From contig JAKOGI010000333.1 of the NCBI GenBank assembly GCA_029747015.1, positions 124,001 to 188,000 on the forward strand: a DNA stretch of 64,000 nt, given 5' to 3'. The notes under the pieces are model-generated. The model saw only the letters and a program-made list of their open reading frames with translations, was not told the origin of the DNA and made no database searches. Position 1 is the stretch's first letter; each line of letters opens with the position of its first letter. This DNA is from Carnegiea gigantea (taxonomy: Eukaryota; Streptophyta; Magnoliopsida; Caryophyllales; Cactaceae). A program made the position numbers and the translations under genes. Positions 10,898-21,746 of this stretch are shown here, one piece after another.

Positions 10898-11985
10898 TCA
10901 GACTCGGCCTATAAAATCAAATGTCTTTAAATGACGCATAAGCTTATTAAACTCCAGGGACCACAACTTAAAAAATACAAGATAAGAGGCAATAACCAAA
11001 ATCACACCAAAGACAATAAGTATCCTCTTAAGCTTATCAAAGGCCTTAGAAAAATCATAGAAAGGAGTAAAAAATGGTGTCCACATGGCTTTCCTAGGCA
11101 AGTCCGCTAGGCATACAAAATAAGGGTCAATGGAGGGATCATACCCTCTAAAGTAACCTAGGGATACATCATCATCAACATTCCCACCAAGCACATCTAA
11201 CACGTTCTCCTCATAGCCTAAATCAACATTAGCATCACAAATCATAGGATTGTCAGTGCGCTGATCGAAATAATACTCGGGGGAAGGATAGGGCAATGAA
11301 AACAGAAGGGAAGCATCCAAATAATCAACGGATTGTGAAGAACGCCATCATCAAAACCACAACTAGGAAAGTCCTCACGTGCAAATACATCGCATAGCCC
11401 TTCCAAAAGGAGTCCCAGCTAGAGCATGCACCTCATCTAAAATATCTTTTGACTTAAAAAAAGCATCAACAACACTAAACCTAGCAACTCCCGTAAAATG
11501 CTCACCCGTCTCGAGCCCCGTGCATTGAGCTAAAGGGAAGGATGAATCAGGTAAAGCTAGAACAACATTAGTATTGTGCACGGATGATGCAAAGTCAGGT
11601 TGAGCATAGCATGTATAACAAGGGCATGAATTTATAACATGGCCAGAAGAATTACACAAGTCACACCAAAAAGGGGCATAATAACATCTAGCGTAGATTG
11701 CACAAGGATCAGAGAATGAATATCCAAAAACACGACTAGCCTTTGCAAATTCAAATGAATCCCAAGCAATCTAATAAAGCAAACACCATACTTGATCAAC
11801 AGTTTTACCAAGAAAAACCTCAATACTTTAAAAGGGCATGGGCTCACTATTGACACCCTTGTTAACTATGTCCATAATTTCCCATTTACCTGCACAATAA
11901 CTACATCGAGCAAGAAAAGTATGCAAATGCTTAAAATACCTCCAAAATGATTCACGCTCGAATTGGGGAAAATGGAAATTGTCAT
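10898..11985 (-). pseudogene. gag-like gene of F2 body B with hydrophobic C-terminus
   Basis: This is the best-preserved minus F2 gag. Starting near 11985 it encodes an N-terminal gag-like region (FPQFERESFWRYFKHL, AGKWEIMDIVNKGVN), a central acidic part (11375-11659 open) and an open C-terminal part (10898-11320). The C-terminal part has GYDPSIDPYFVCLADLPRK, then SKAFDKLKR, a roughly 17-residue hydrophobic segment (ILIVFGVILVIASYLVF) and LWSLEFNKLM. A lost T near the start and further shifts divide it into at least four frames. The hydrophobic segment looks like a membrane anchor, which is unusual for Gag; membrane insertion is inference. No pol genes are present. Confidence 0.7.
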
Positions 11986-12094
11986 TGTTCGTTTCTCTTT
12001 TTTTTTTTTTGGCCTTTTCAATTGTCAATTTTTTTTTTGAAGGAAAAAAATGCTTAATCAAAACTATCGAGATAAATCCAATATGCGACACTAG

Positions 12095-12112
12095 GCCTAG
12101 GCAACGACGCCA
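12095..12112 (-). other. Primer-binding site, tRNA-Asp type (F2 B)
   Basis: On the minus strand TGGCGTCGTTGCCTAGGC keeps the TGGCG-CGTTGCC core of the tRNA-Asp site next to LTR ii. Confidence 0.65.
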
Positions 12113-12117
12113 AAACT

Positions 12118-13267
12118 TGATAGGGCCATAAGTATACAGTGGCGTTTTGGGAATTCAAAGTTGTTCTCACAGAACTGCTAGGTTATATTCCCTCAAGATA
12201 GGCTAAGCAAATCAAAAATTGTATATCAAATTGAACTATGCTAGTTGTCTAGTCTAATAGTTAAACAACCAAGGAATTAAACAAAGGAATTTGTCAATCC
12301 ATGTATCAATCAAGCACTTCTTCCTCAATTAGCTGTTTTAAAACCGACAATCGAGGTATCACAACTCTCTTTCAAGGTGAAGTGAAATACCTAAATCTAA
12401 CCAATTACCATTTCTCAAGGGCTCTTGATTTGTTTAGCTTCATAATCATACGATTATCAAATTTGTAGTTTCTAAATTGGTGTGACTTTCTCAAGGCCCT
12501 ATACAATTAAGTCAAATCCTAGAGTTCAAGTATCGAGTTTGACCTTTCAACTTTACACTCAATACCCAAAACTTGCTAGAAATTGATCAAGTTCCTCACA
12601 AGACAATAAATGTCTAAGATTCGATAGAACAATCCAAAAATTCCAAAATACTCAAGGAGATTAACACCAGATTAGGAAAATTATTAGGTATTCGCATAAA
12701 TCCAAAATCAAAACAACAGAAAGATAGTCAAAATTACAAAACATAAATCCTAAAATAGGAAAAGAGAATAGAAGAAGAGAGAAGAGAAGAGAAGAAAATG
12801 CTTAGCCAAAGAACGCACTCAAGTTCGTCGATTACGAACCCGACTTGGAATCTTTGCGAGATGTTCACTTCAATTCACTCTCTTTGCCTTTAATCTAATC
12901 TAAATCCTAATCTAGATGGTGGATTGGGGTAGACTGGAATAGGATGATAAAGGAGGTTGATAATAGGCCCTTTATCACGAAAGTACTGCAAGTTAGGGTA
13001 AAAACCGTCTGAAAGTCAAACAGCCGCAAATAAATCTAGCCGAGTCAAGGAAGAGGGCCCACCATAGTCCGTGAAACCCACCACGCCCAGATGGTGGTGG
13101 CTGGACTGGCGGCCCACTGTTTATTCCTTTTGTTGCTTCTCCTTGATCCTCTTGGAGCGTGGTTCTGGCCACAGTATGTCCGTGCTAGGCGTTTTTGGGC
13201 CTCTTTTACTACCTTCTTCAACCCCTAATGCCTCAAAATCATCATTCTACTCACCTAACTTAGCTTA
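12118..13267 (-). repeat. F2 LTR ii, low part
   Basis: Begins TGATAGGGCC and is colinear with LTR i through the block ending ATTCTACTCACCTAACTTAG. It is cut at 13267 by the Copia element and continues at 23065-23211. The low side carries the primer site and gag of body B. Confidence 0.75.
13263..13267. other. Target-site duplication GCTTA, left copy
   Basis: GCTTA here equals 23060-23064 on the other side of the Copia element. A perfect 5-bp duplication is the signature of integrase-mediated insertion. Confidence 0.9.
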
Positions 13268-14579
13268 TGTTAAATTTTAAGGCACACAAGGACAGCAGAG
13301 AGAGGATGAATTGTGTCTTTCAATTTTTCTTCGTTTTGTTTCAGAACACTCGTTAGACCTGTTGGGAGAGGTGTTTACAGTAAGGCAGAAACAAAACTTT
13401 GAATGCGGAAATAAAGGAGACACAAGATTTTACGTGGAAAATCACCTCTGGCCCAATGGACGTATAAAAGCCACAACCTACCTTAGTAAGATTTCAACAA
13501 ATACTTTCACTAACATGGGCCAAGTTCGTTACACTATGTAACACACGTGACAACGTCACATACGTAACTTAGTCTTCCTGAGACTCTACACATACGTAAC
13601 TGTTCTCCACCTAAGAATGAGTCACACAACATGTCCAAAGTCTCCCAGGACCTGGACACACTCTAGACTTAACTGATGACAGAAAGAATAGAAGAACACT
13701 GTACTTTTATGCTTCTAACCAAGTTGAATGTAAGGTACACTTACAAATCCTATTATGCCAGAAAGAATGACTCAATTTAGCACACTCCTTAAAGGTTTTT
13801 TACTCAGAGAATAAGCTTATAAAAACTCGATGTCTACCTTGAAAAATCATGTATTGAAGAGATGAGAAGCGAGTGCTTATATACCCACAAAAAGCAAGGA
13901 TTTGATTTCCATAATAACTCTGAAAATACGTAGTATGTTAAAAGGAATTAAATCCTTCAAGAAATTATGTTTTTAGGAAATCATATCTTTTAAGGATAAG
14001 ATAAAATCTTTTGAAAAATTTTTTAGAAAACCAATATTATTTAGGAAAGTACTCTTTCTTAAACGCAATATTATTAGAAAATCGATCCTAAATACATTAG
14101 GAATTTTGGCAGTGGGAAAACTCTTGAAAATCTTTGAAAATCGATTTTTGCACTGGCTGCCCTCAGAGCACTGCAGACCTATTTGCTTAATTGTTCTGAG
14201 CAGTGTTCTGAGTCAGCTTAAATAATTCCTTTAAGGTAAGTATTAAGTCAAGTTCTTCCTTGGCATATTCATAAGAATCTAGACAAATATAACTAGTAAT
14301 TAGCCCTAAGATTCTCAAGACTCTTGTACTCTGTTGATGATATACACATATATCCACTTGATGATTGCAGCTTCTTCGACCTGTTCTTCAGGGAGTTTGT
14401 AACTTCTGTCACTTTCAACATACCATTTTATCACATAGCTTCAAACATGATATTTCGAACTGATCTCCAGGATGTTTGCAATCTGTCTTATCAGATGATT
14501 CTAGCACTAAACTTATACAAAGCATAATTAGCACATTTGGGTTATAATCATCAAAACCTTATGTAAGATTGATTCAACA
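13268..14579 (-). repeat. 3' LTR of the SIRE-like Copia element
   Basis: Direct repeat of 21747-23059 with terminal TGTTAAATTT and GATTCAACA on the plus strand. 1,312 bp. Mismatches are concentrated in the first 250 bp. Short open frames at 13311 and 14324 are repeated in the other LTR and are not genes. Confidence 0.9.
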
Positions 14580-14594
14580 AATTCCCCCTTTTTG
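14580..14594 (-). other. Polypurine tract of the Copia element
   Basis: Minus-strand AAAAAGGGGGAATTT lies directly beside the 3' LTR, the expected place for plus-strand DNA priming. Confidence 0.8.
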
Positions 14595-15060
14595 ATGATG
14601 ACAAACCAAATGACCATCAAAAGTGAGACACAGTAGAGGGAAAAAACATTACTGCCAAACTTAGTTCAAAATATCTAGATCACATAGGAGAGATACATAA
14701 GAATAGGAAGTTAACTTAAACCGGCTGATTTAATTGGAACATGATCATACTTGTCTTCCCCCTTTTGACATCATCGAAAAGGTCTAGGAGGCCACATGCA
14801 TAAAGTCAGTGGGGATGCACTCACCACTATAGGAAATGAGGGAAAATAATCCACGATACAGTCAAGTATATGGTACATAATGATATTCACCATCCCAGTT
14901 ATGCACAAACACACAACAGCAAAGGCAAGCAAGGGCATGGCATAACCAAACCAAACTAAAAACAGATGTAACCATTGTCAATCACAAGCAGAATCAAGAT
15001 TAAGCAAACAAAAAGGCAAACAGTGTTGATGGGAACAGGGCAAATAAAAACAGAGATGAA
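14595..15060 (-). other. Non-coding stretch between extra ORF and polypurine tract
   Basis: No gene seen. The tail of the Copia element, moderately A-rich on the plus strand. Confidence 0.6.
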
Positions 15061-16835
15061 TCAGGGAGAAGAGGAGGATGGAGCAAGTTTAGCCATGAGG
15101 GCAGAGAGGGCATGAAGAATATCCTCATGGCGTTGTGCATTCAAGGCCTTTTCTTCAGTCAGTGCTTGCTTCACTTCAGCAATCCCCTCCTTCAGATGGA
15201 GCTGATCGTAGACGAGAGTCGCAACCATGGTAGTGCTGGACGATGCTGCCGTACTAGAAATAGGATGGGGATCAGGGCCAAAGGGTGTTTTGGATCCTTG
15301 TTCTAACATGGTTCCATCACTCTTCTTAATCTGGAGCCCACACCCAAGTAAAGTATTGCTCCCTATTTCATCGGTTACCTAAAAGTCCATTCTCTTTTGC
15401 GAAGGGATCCCCAGAGTCTCAAACACCGAAGTCAAAAGAAAACTATAGCCCAGATCATGGCTTCTGGAAGTGTTGGTAATTCGTCCAATGTGACTAATCA
15501 TGATAGCAGGCAAATTAATTGGCTCTCCCAATCGAGAAGGTCAGTAAGGTATATGTCCATAGAGTCCGCAAGATTGTGTCCCTACCCCCGAGGAATCACA
15601 TTCTTAATGACAAACCAGAATAACAACCGATGTAAAGGTTGCATTTCCCCCTTTCTTACAGACCAGGGTGCACTTAGGTGAGGTTGTTGGGCTAGTTTTC
15701 GGGTGAGATCCAACAATTGGTCATTGCTCAGCATAGTTTTATCCTCCCTTACATACACATCAAACCCTTTAGAGCGTACCCCAAGCCAAGCTCCCAGATT
15801 ATCAGCATCAAAATAAAGTTCTCGACCGTGAACAGAGCTAGTCACTATCCCATTAGTGACCTCACAATTGGCATAAAATTCCACTAATTTAGGTACTGAG
15901 CAGCCTCTCTTAGTATTGGTAAATGTATCCAGCCAACCCTGTGCTCGCAATTTGTCTAAGAACACCTCTAAGCCCTGGTCTTGGAAGTATAAAACCTTCA
16001 CAATCTTCCCTCGCACCACGGCTTTCTGCAGGAAATGGCTATACCTTTCCCCTTGGGTCATTGACTTTCTTGATTTCTTTTTCGAGGGTTCCTCACTTCT
16101 CTCACCCAGGTCAGACTCCTGTTCTGGAGAACCCCGTTTCGGGGCACGTTTCTTCAAGGGCACAGACGGGGAAGGGGTTTGGGAGGCTGTTTGCATAGGT
16201 GATTTGGACAGTGTTTTGGAAGTGGATTTAGGCTTCTTTGAAAGTCTAGCAACCTTGTCCTCTGGTAGGTCCAGTGGGATGGCAGGACCCACACTCCGAG
16301 TACGAGGCCGACGTAGGGTAAGGGTGAGAGGCACATTGGGTTGGGTGGTGGTTTTGACTCGATGAACGGATGGTTTGGGCGCTGTTTGAGGAGTTGTTTT
16401 TGGGGTTGGTTTCACAGTTCGTTTGAACCGAATAAGAGGCTCATCGTCTTCAAGAGCACACACACGATCATCACTCAAGTTTGGCTCTTCAACCCAATCT
16501 GCCACAATCATAAGTTCTCCACCTTTTTTAGGGAATTTCAGCTTAGTCATATGTGGTGCATACAACACCAAATCCCATCACAAAACCGACTTAACAGGGG
16601 GTATGGCATCAAGTTCAATTCCTATGGGCCTCAAATCAACACTTTTTAGAAATTGAAAGATGAAGGGAGAAAGACCATACGTGGGTGCCAGAGTAGCTGC
16701 CGCCGGCGATAATGATGACTCCGTCCTTAGATCAAGTGGCATCCCTTCTCGTTGTCTTGATTGCACGACTCGAAGTGAGCGGGGGTGCCGTGATTTACGA
16801 CGAGAGGACTTGCCATTGCCCGGAATTCGTGCCAT
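15061..16835 (-). pseudogene. Extra (env-position) ORF of the Copia element
   Basis: A gene placed between pol and the 3' LTR. The N-terminal 85 residues (16578-16835) are basic and Ser-rich and end at an in-frame TGA. The same frame resumes two codons later and stays open to 15582. This part has a Lys/Pro/Thr-rich linker, an SKKKSRKS basic stretch that could be a nuclear signal, then a globular part (GWLDTFTN, VPKLVEFYANCEV, LYFDADNLGAWLGV). It resembles the domain catalogued as 'putative plant transposon protein' (Transposase_32), common in this position in SIRE-type elements. After a TAG and a frameshift, a Glu/Ala-rich coiled-coil-like tail follows (15061-15309). I see no signal peptide or membrane segment, so an envelope role is not supported. 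Function unknown. Confidence 0.7.
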
Positions 16836-17455
16836 TGGAGAGCTTGAGGAATGAAGGAGCTAGGGTTTTGAGGTTTTTAGGAAGAGAAGGGAGAACGGGG
16901 TGCTTGAGGAGAGGAGGAAAGGTGGTTGGGGAATTGGAAAGTGGGTTGAAAAGAGTTGACCACAAATCTCAAAAAACAAAAAATCCTCCCCTTTTTTTCG
17001 GCCGTCGGTTTTAGGGAGAAGGAATTTGCATGCCAAGAAATCATTACACCTTGGGAAAAGCTGCAGTTTTTTTTTTTTTTGAGGAGGTGTAATAAAAGAA
17101 AAATCCCATTCCCAATACACGTAAGGATATGGTATCTCGATAACATATGATACAACCAGTGGTCCGACCTATTCTTAGTGCCTGTTTTTGACTGTTATAT
17201 ATTCGGTATCAAAGGATAATAAAGGCAGTATCATTAGACCTCAACGACTGTCAGCCATATCAGATTCCACACATATGCAATTAACTGCACAACAAGTTGA
17301 ATGCATCCGTTGAATTAATTTATTTGGCCTAAGACCTTACCAGTCAATCATTAGGGGTTGATGAAGTTTGTTCAAGTTCTTTTAATCAAACCCAATTCAA
17401 GTCTATTCCTTTCAAATTGATCTCTACTTAGTGCCTTGGTAAAAATATTAGCAAT
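16836..17455 (-). other. Spacer between pol and the extra ORF
   Basis: No gene seen. The stretch 16860-17150 carries only low-complexity open frames around a poly-T run at 17067-17080. Confidence 0.5.
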
Positions 17456-18943
17456 TTATTTATTAGTGGCACAAAAATTCATTGAAATCAAGCCCTTTTT
17501 AACATTGTCTCTTAAGAAGTGATGGCGAACATCAATATGCTTAATCCTTTTATGTTGACATGGATTTTTGGCAATGTTAATTGCACTTGTATTATCATAA
17601 AATATGGGAATGCATCCCGTATCAATACCAAAATTCTTGAATTGTTGCCGTATCCACAACAATTAAGCACAACAAGAAGCAGCTGCTACATACTCGGCTT
17701 CAGCTGTGGACATAGCAACTGATGCTGTTTCTTTGTAGTCCAAGAGACCAAACAGGGTCCAAGAAAAGTAGCCATACTTGAGGTACTTTTTCTGTCAACT
17801 AGAAATCCAGTATAGTCAGCACCATCATAGTTAATGAGGTCAAAGTTGCATCCACGTGGATACCATAGTGCCAAATCAGAGGTGTTTTTCAAATATCTAA
17901 AAGTTCTTTTTACAGCTTTCAAGTGTGTTTCTGTTGGATTTGACTGAAAACAGGCACACAGACTAACACTAAAAATAATGTCAGGTCTACTAGCGGTTAG
18001 GTATAGAAGTGACCCTATCATGCCCCTATATGATTTTTCATTAACTGAAGGACTTCCATCATCGATCACCAATCTGGTGGAAGGAGAGATAGGAGTGTCC
18101 ATGGGCTTAGCCGATTCCATCCCAAACTGCTTAAGTAGTTCCTTGACATATTTTTGTTGATGGATCATAGTTCTGTTTGAGGTTTGTTTAATTTGTAAGC
18201 CAAGGAAAAAATTAAGCTCGCCCATCATGCTCATCTCAAACTCACTTCTCATCAATTTTAAAAATTCATCACATAAATCATTGTTGGTTGCACCAAATTT
18301 AATGTCATCGACATATACTTGGACAACCCTTAGATTTGAGAAATAAGGTATTATCTATCTTGCCTCTTTGAAAATCATTCTCAATTAAGAAACTTGACAA
18401 TCATTCATACCAAGCTCTAGGAGCTTGTTTTAGACGATAAAGTGCTTTGTCAAGTTTGAAAACATGGTCAAGAAAATCAAGACTTTCAAAATCAGGGGGT
18501 TATTTTACATATACCTCTTCTTTAAGATATCCATTGAGGAAGGCACTCTTGACATCCATTTGGTACAACTTGATCTCCATGTGGGCTGCAAAGGCTATAA
18601 AGATTCAAATAGCCTCTAACCTTGTGACAGGTGCAAACGTTTCTTCATAGTCAATCCCTTCTTCTTGATTGTAACCTTAGACCACCAGTCTAGCCTTATT
18701 CCTAGTGACTGTTCCCAACTCATCCAACTTGTTTTTGAACACCCACTTGGTTCTAATAATTGTTCTGTCCTCAGGCTGTGGTTCAAGATGCCAGACTTGG
18801 TTCCTTTCAAACTGATGAAGCTCTTCTTGCATGGTTATAACCCAGTTAGAATCTGCAAGAGCTTTATGAACATTGTTAGGCTCGATGTGAGATAAAAAGG
18901 CATAGAAAGCACAAAAATTTCTGAGCTTAGATCTGGTCTGCAC
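17456..18943 (-). pseudogene. Copia reverse transcriptase and RNase H, broken
   Basis: On the minus strand, the N-terminal RT part (18677-18943) has WVITMQEELHQFERNQVW and [23 protein letters not shown] follows at about 18539-18560, and the catalytic YVDD at 18304-18315. The segment 17686-18255 covers the RT connection and RNase H start (GELNFFLGLQIKQ, SYRGMIGSLLYLTASRPDI, DRKSTSS), and 17456-17662 is the RNase H end (FYDNTSAINIAKNP, HIDVRHHFLRD). RT copies element RNA to DNA and RNase H degrades the template. At least four frame changes or stops separate these parts. The aspartates of YVDD remain. The family is clear; activity is lost. Confidence 0.9.
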
Positions 18944-19162
18944 CCCTATATTAATATCAGAAATAATTTAGTCAAGAGGGTGCGAGCTTTGGTGTTTTCA
19001 GGGTCGTGAAGTGAAAGGATCCATAGATCTGCTTTTCACTCTCTCCTAGCTGTTTACGGGAATAGGTGTGGGATTAGGTCAGCCTGTTCCCAGATTAGTC
19101 AGAGAAGTCTGGGATTGAGTGGGCTGGTTTCGGTCCATATCAGGGTCAGCCAGGCTTCCCCC
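18944..19162 (-). other. Linker between integrase and RT
   Basis: A low-complexity, Ser/Pro-type linker is expected here in Copia polyproteins. The frame is disrupted and no motif is recognised. Confidence 0.4.
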
Positions 19163-20163
19163 TCATTGGTCTACTTCCTGCCCACTTTTCTTACCATTAA
19201 CTTCAGTAAGTGGTTCATTTTTAAGCATCTTACCATTGTCTTTTCTTGCAAGTCCAAGATCAAAATCTTCATCCTGTACATCATTCTCAATTAAGGAGTT
19301 AGTTTCATCAAATAATATATACACACTCTCCTCAACACATATAGTCCTTTTGTTGAACACTTTGTAAGCTTTACTATGTGAAGAGTATCCTAAGAAAATT
19401 ACCTCATCACTCCTAGGGTCAAACTTTCCCAAGGGCTCCTTTCCATTATTGTGCACATAACATTTGCAACCAAAGACTCTTAGGTGGATAATATTGGGTT
19501 CTCGCCCCTTGAAAAGTTCATAAGGAGTCTTATTGAGAATGTGTCTGATCATACATCTATTAATAATGCAACAAGCAGTGTTCAATGCTTCTGCCCAAAA
19601 TTTTCTATGAAGACCACTAGCAACAAGCATGGTTCTAGTCATTTTTCTAGAGTCCGATTTTTCCGCTCTACCACCCCATTCTGTTGGGGTGTTCTTAGGG
19701 CTAAAAAATTATGATCAATGCCATGTTCATTATAATAATCAATAAAGCTTAAATTTTTAAATTCCTTTCCATGATCAGATCTAAGACTTATCAATGAGTG
19801 CCTTATTCCTTTTTTCGTTTTGTTAAGAAATATAACGAATGCTTCAAAAGATTCATCTTTAGATGCTAGAAATAAAGTCCAAGTGAAACGAGAGTAATCA
19901 TCTATTATAACAAACACATACCTCTTGCCGCCCCTACTTGTGATCCTCATGGGACCACACAAATTAACATGTAATAGCTCAAGGGGTCGAGAAGTACTAA
20001 CATACTTCTTTGACTTGAATGCAATTCTTATTTGCTTTCCTTTAGCACTAGCATCGCATACCTTGTCATCATTATATTTGATGGAAGGTAAGCCAACAAC
20101 TAGACCTTTAGACATAAGTTTGTTTAGCAAAGAAAGACTAGCATGACCTGGCCTCTTATGCTA
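19163..20163 (-). pseudogene. Copia integrase, catalytic aspartate lost
   Basis: Integrase inserts the DNA copy into the genome. Reading from 20163, the HHCC zinc region starts after a TAG where a Trp is usual (HKRPGHASL), but its CDAC motif reads CDAS. The core domain has RPLELLHVNLCGPM, where the first catalytic Asp is Asn, then LRSDHGKEFKN (second Asp kept) and TPQQNGVVERKN (Glu kept). A frameshift near 19640 moves the rest (AEALNTACCIINR, LRVFGCKCYVHN, FLGYSSHSKAY) into another frame that is open to 19163. Two independent lesions therefore disable it. Confidence 0.9.
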
Positions 20164-20739
20164 GAGCATAATATCATCATCAAGAACACTCAAGCAAGTC
20201 AAATGATTTTGGGAAAATTCAAGAACACATGTTTTATAAACATTGTTGTGTCGCTTCCCCCTCAGCACAACCTCTCCAGATTTGATATTGGTAATCAAAC
20301 ATTGATTTGAAGTAAACCCAACATGATTACCTTTATCACACAGTTGGGACACACTTAGCAAATTATGTTGTAACCCATCAACTAAGTATACATTTTGAGT
20401 GAGAGAGTGATTTACCTATCTTACCTACACCAACAATTGTCCCAGATTTGCCGTTTCCAAATGCCACTCTCCCCCATCGAAGGCTGTAAGTGAGAGGAAA
20501 CTTGATTTATCTCCAGTCATATGCCTCAACCAACCACTATCCAAATACCACAATTGGTTGCCTCCTTTCACATTAACCTCCTTTTTGAGACTTTCACCGT
20601 CAGAGTCCAAGTCAGATCCACTTTGAGCCATGAGAGCCACTGCTTCTTCTTCATCCTGAGAGTCTTCTTCTTCTTCTTCTGAGGTGTCTCCCCAAGCTGC
20701 CATCATTGCTTTGGTGAACTGTTTTTCAGCATCAATCAA
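20164..20739 (-). pseudogene. Copia protease and GAG-pre-integrase region
   Basis: The segment 20425-20739 starts with an acidic stretch (TSEEEEEDSQDEEE), then WYLDSGWLRHMTGD. In active relatives the aspartic protease site is followed by Cys-Ser; here those two residues are Trp-Leu, although the DSG triad is intact. After a frame break, 20161-20361 has the GAG-pre-integrase motif LSVSQLCDKGNHVGF. Protease releases the mature proteins from the polyprotein. Confidence 0.85.
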
Positions 20740-21694
20740 CTGAGTTTTTCTGCCTCTGGTTCAGAGCTGTTCTGACCACTGTTCTTCCTTTAACAAGAGG
20801 TAATTCTTCACTACATGATCTTGCCTTCTGCACATGAAACATCCTAAGAACTTATCAGTGACTGTTTTTAGCCTTGCTGGTGTTGCCCTTTTTGTATACG
20901 TTTTCGGTCTTCTTGAAAAATTTCTTGAATTTTCGTGCAATCATGGCCATTCCTTCTTCATCAAAATTTGAGCTATCACTTTCCCTTGCCTTTAGTGCAA
21001 GCGCACGATCTTTCTGCACTTCCCCCTTCATCTGAGAGTTTCTCCTTAGTTCATACATTTGTAAGTTCCCAATAAGCTCAACCAAGGAAATCTCATTCAT
21101 CTTTTTTGCTTCTTGGATTGCAGTGACCTTTGATTCCCATGAATGATGTAAAATTCGTTGGATTTTCCTAACCAACTCTTCAGTGGTAAAGGATTTTCCT
21201 AATGATTTCAACTCATTAGTAATATGGGTGAATCGAGTATATATGTCCATGATTGTTTCTTTATCACGCATCTTGAATAGCTCATATTTTCTCAACAGCA
21301 GCTCGATCCTGGATTGCTTGACTTGATTGATTCCTTCGTGAGGTACTTGAAGAGCATTCCATATCTCTTTTACGAATTCACACTCTGAGATACGAGTGTA
21401 CTCATCAAGTTCGAGTCCAAAATATAGCAGCTTCTTGGCTTTGGCGTTTTTCTCCATCTTTCTAAAATCATCTGAGTTGAATTCCTTCAGCTCTTTAGGA
21501 ACAGTCTTCCCATCAATTGTGACTTTCACTAGAATGTAAGGACCATTCACAATGAGCATCCATAACTCATAATCCTCAGCTTGGATATAGTTCTCCATTC
21601 GATCTTTCCACCAACTGTAGTGTTGTCTATTGAAGTATGGAGGTCTGGTCACAGATTGACCTTCCAAGATTCCTTGTGGTGCACTCATTCTCAT
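20740..21694 (-). pseudogene. Copia gag with degraded zinc knuckle
   Basis: The start MRMSAPQGILEG at 21694 lies 39 bases after the primer site. The open frame to 20855 contains the Copia gag signature (HYSWWKDRMENYIQAEDYELW, then FTTEELVRKI and SLVELIGNLQMYELRR). A frameshift near 20860 precedes the knuckle CFMCRRQDHVVKNY, whose fourth ligand Cys is Tyr. Gag forms the particle; the knuckle binds RNA. Confidence 0.9.
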
Positions 21695-21732
21695 AGGATC
21701 TCTCTAGGTGTTAGCCTAATTTATGAGAACCT

Positions 21733-21744
21733 ACTCTGATACCA
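21733..21744 (-). other. Primer-binding site, initiator tRNA-Met
   Basis: Minus-strand TGGTATCAGAGT, one base from the canonical TGGTATCAGAGC, two bases inside the 5' LTR. This is the usual Copia primer. Confidence 0.9.
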
Positions 21745-21746
21745 AT

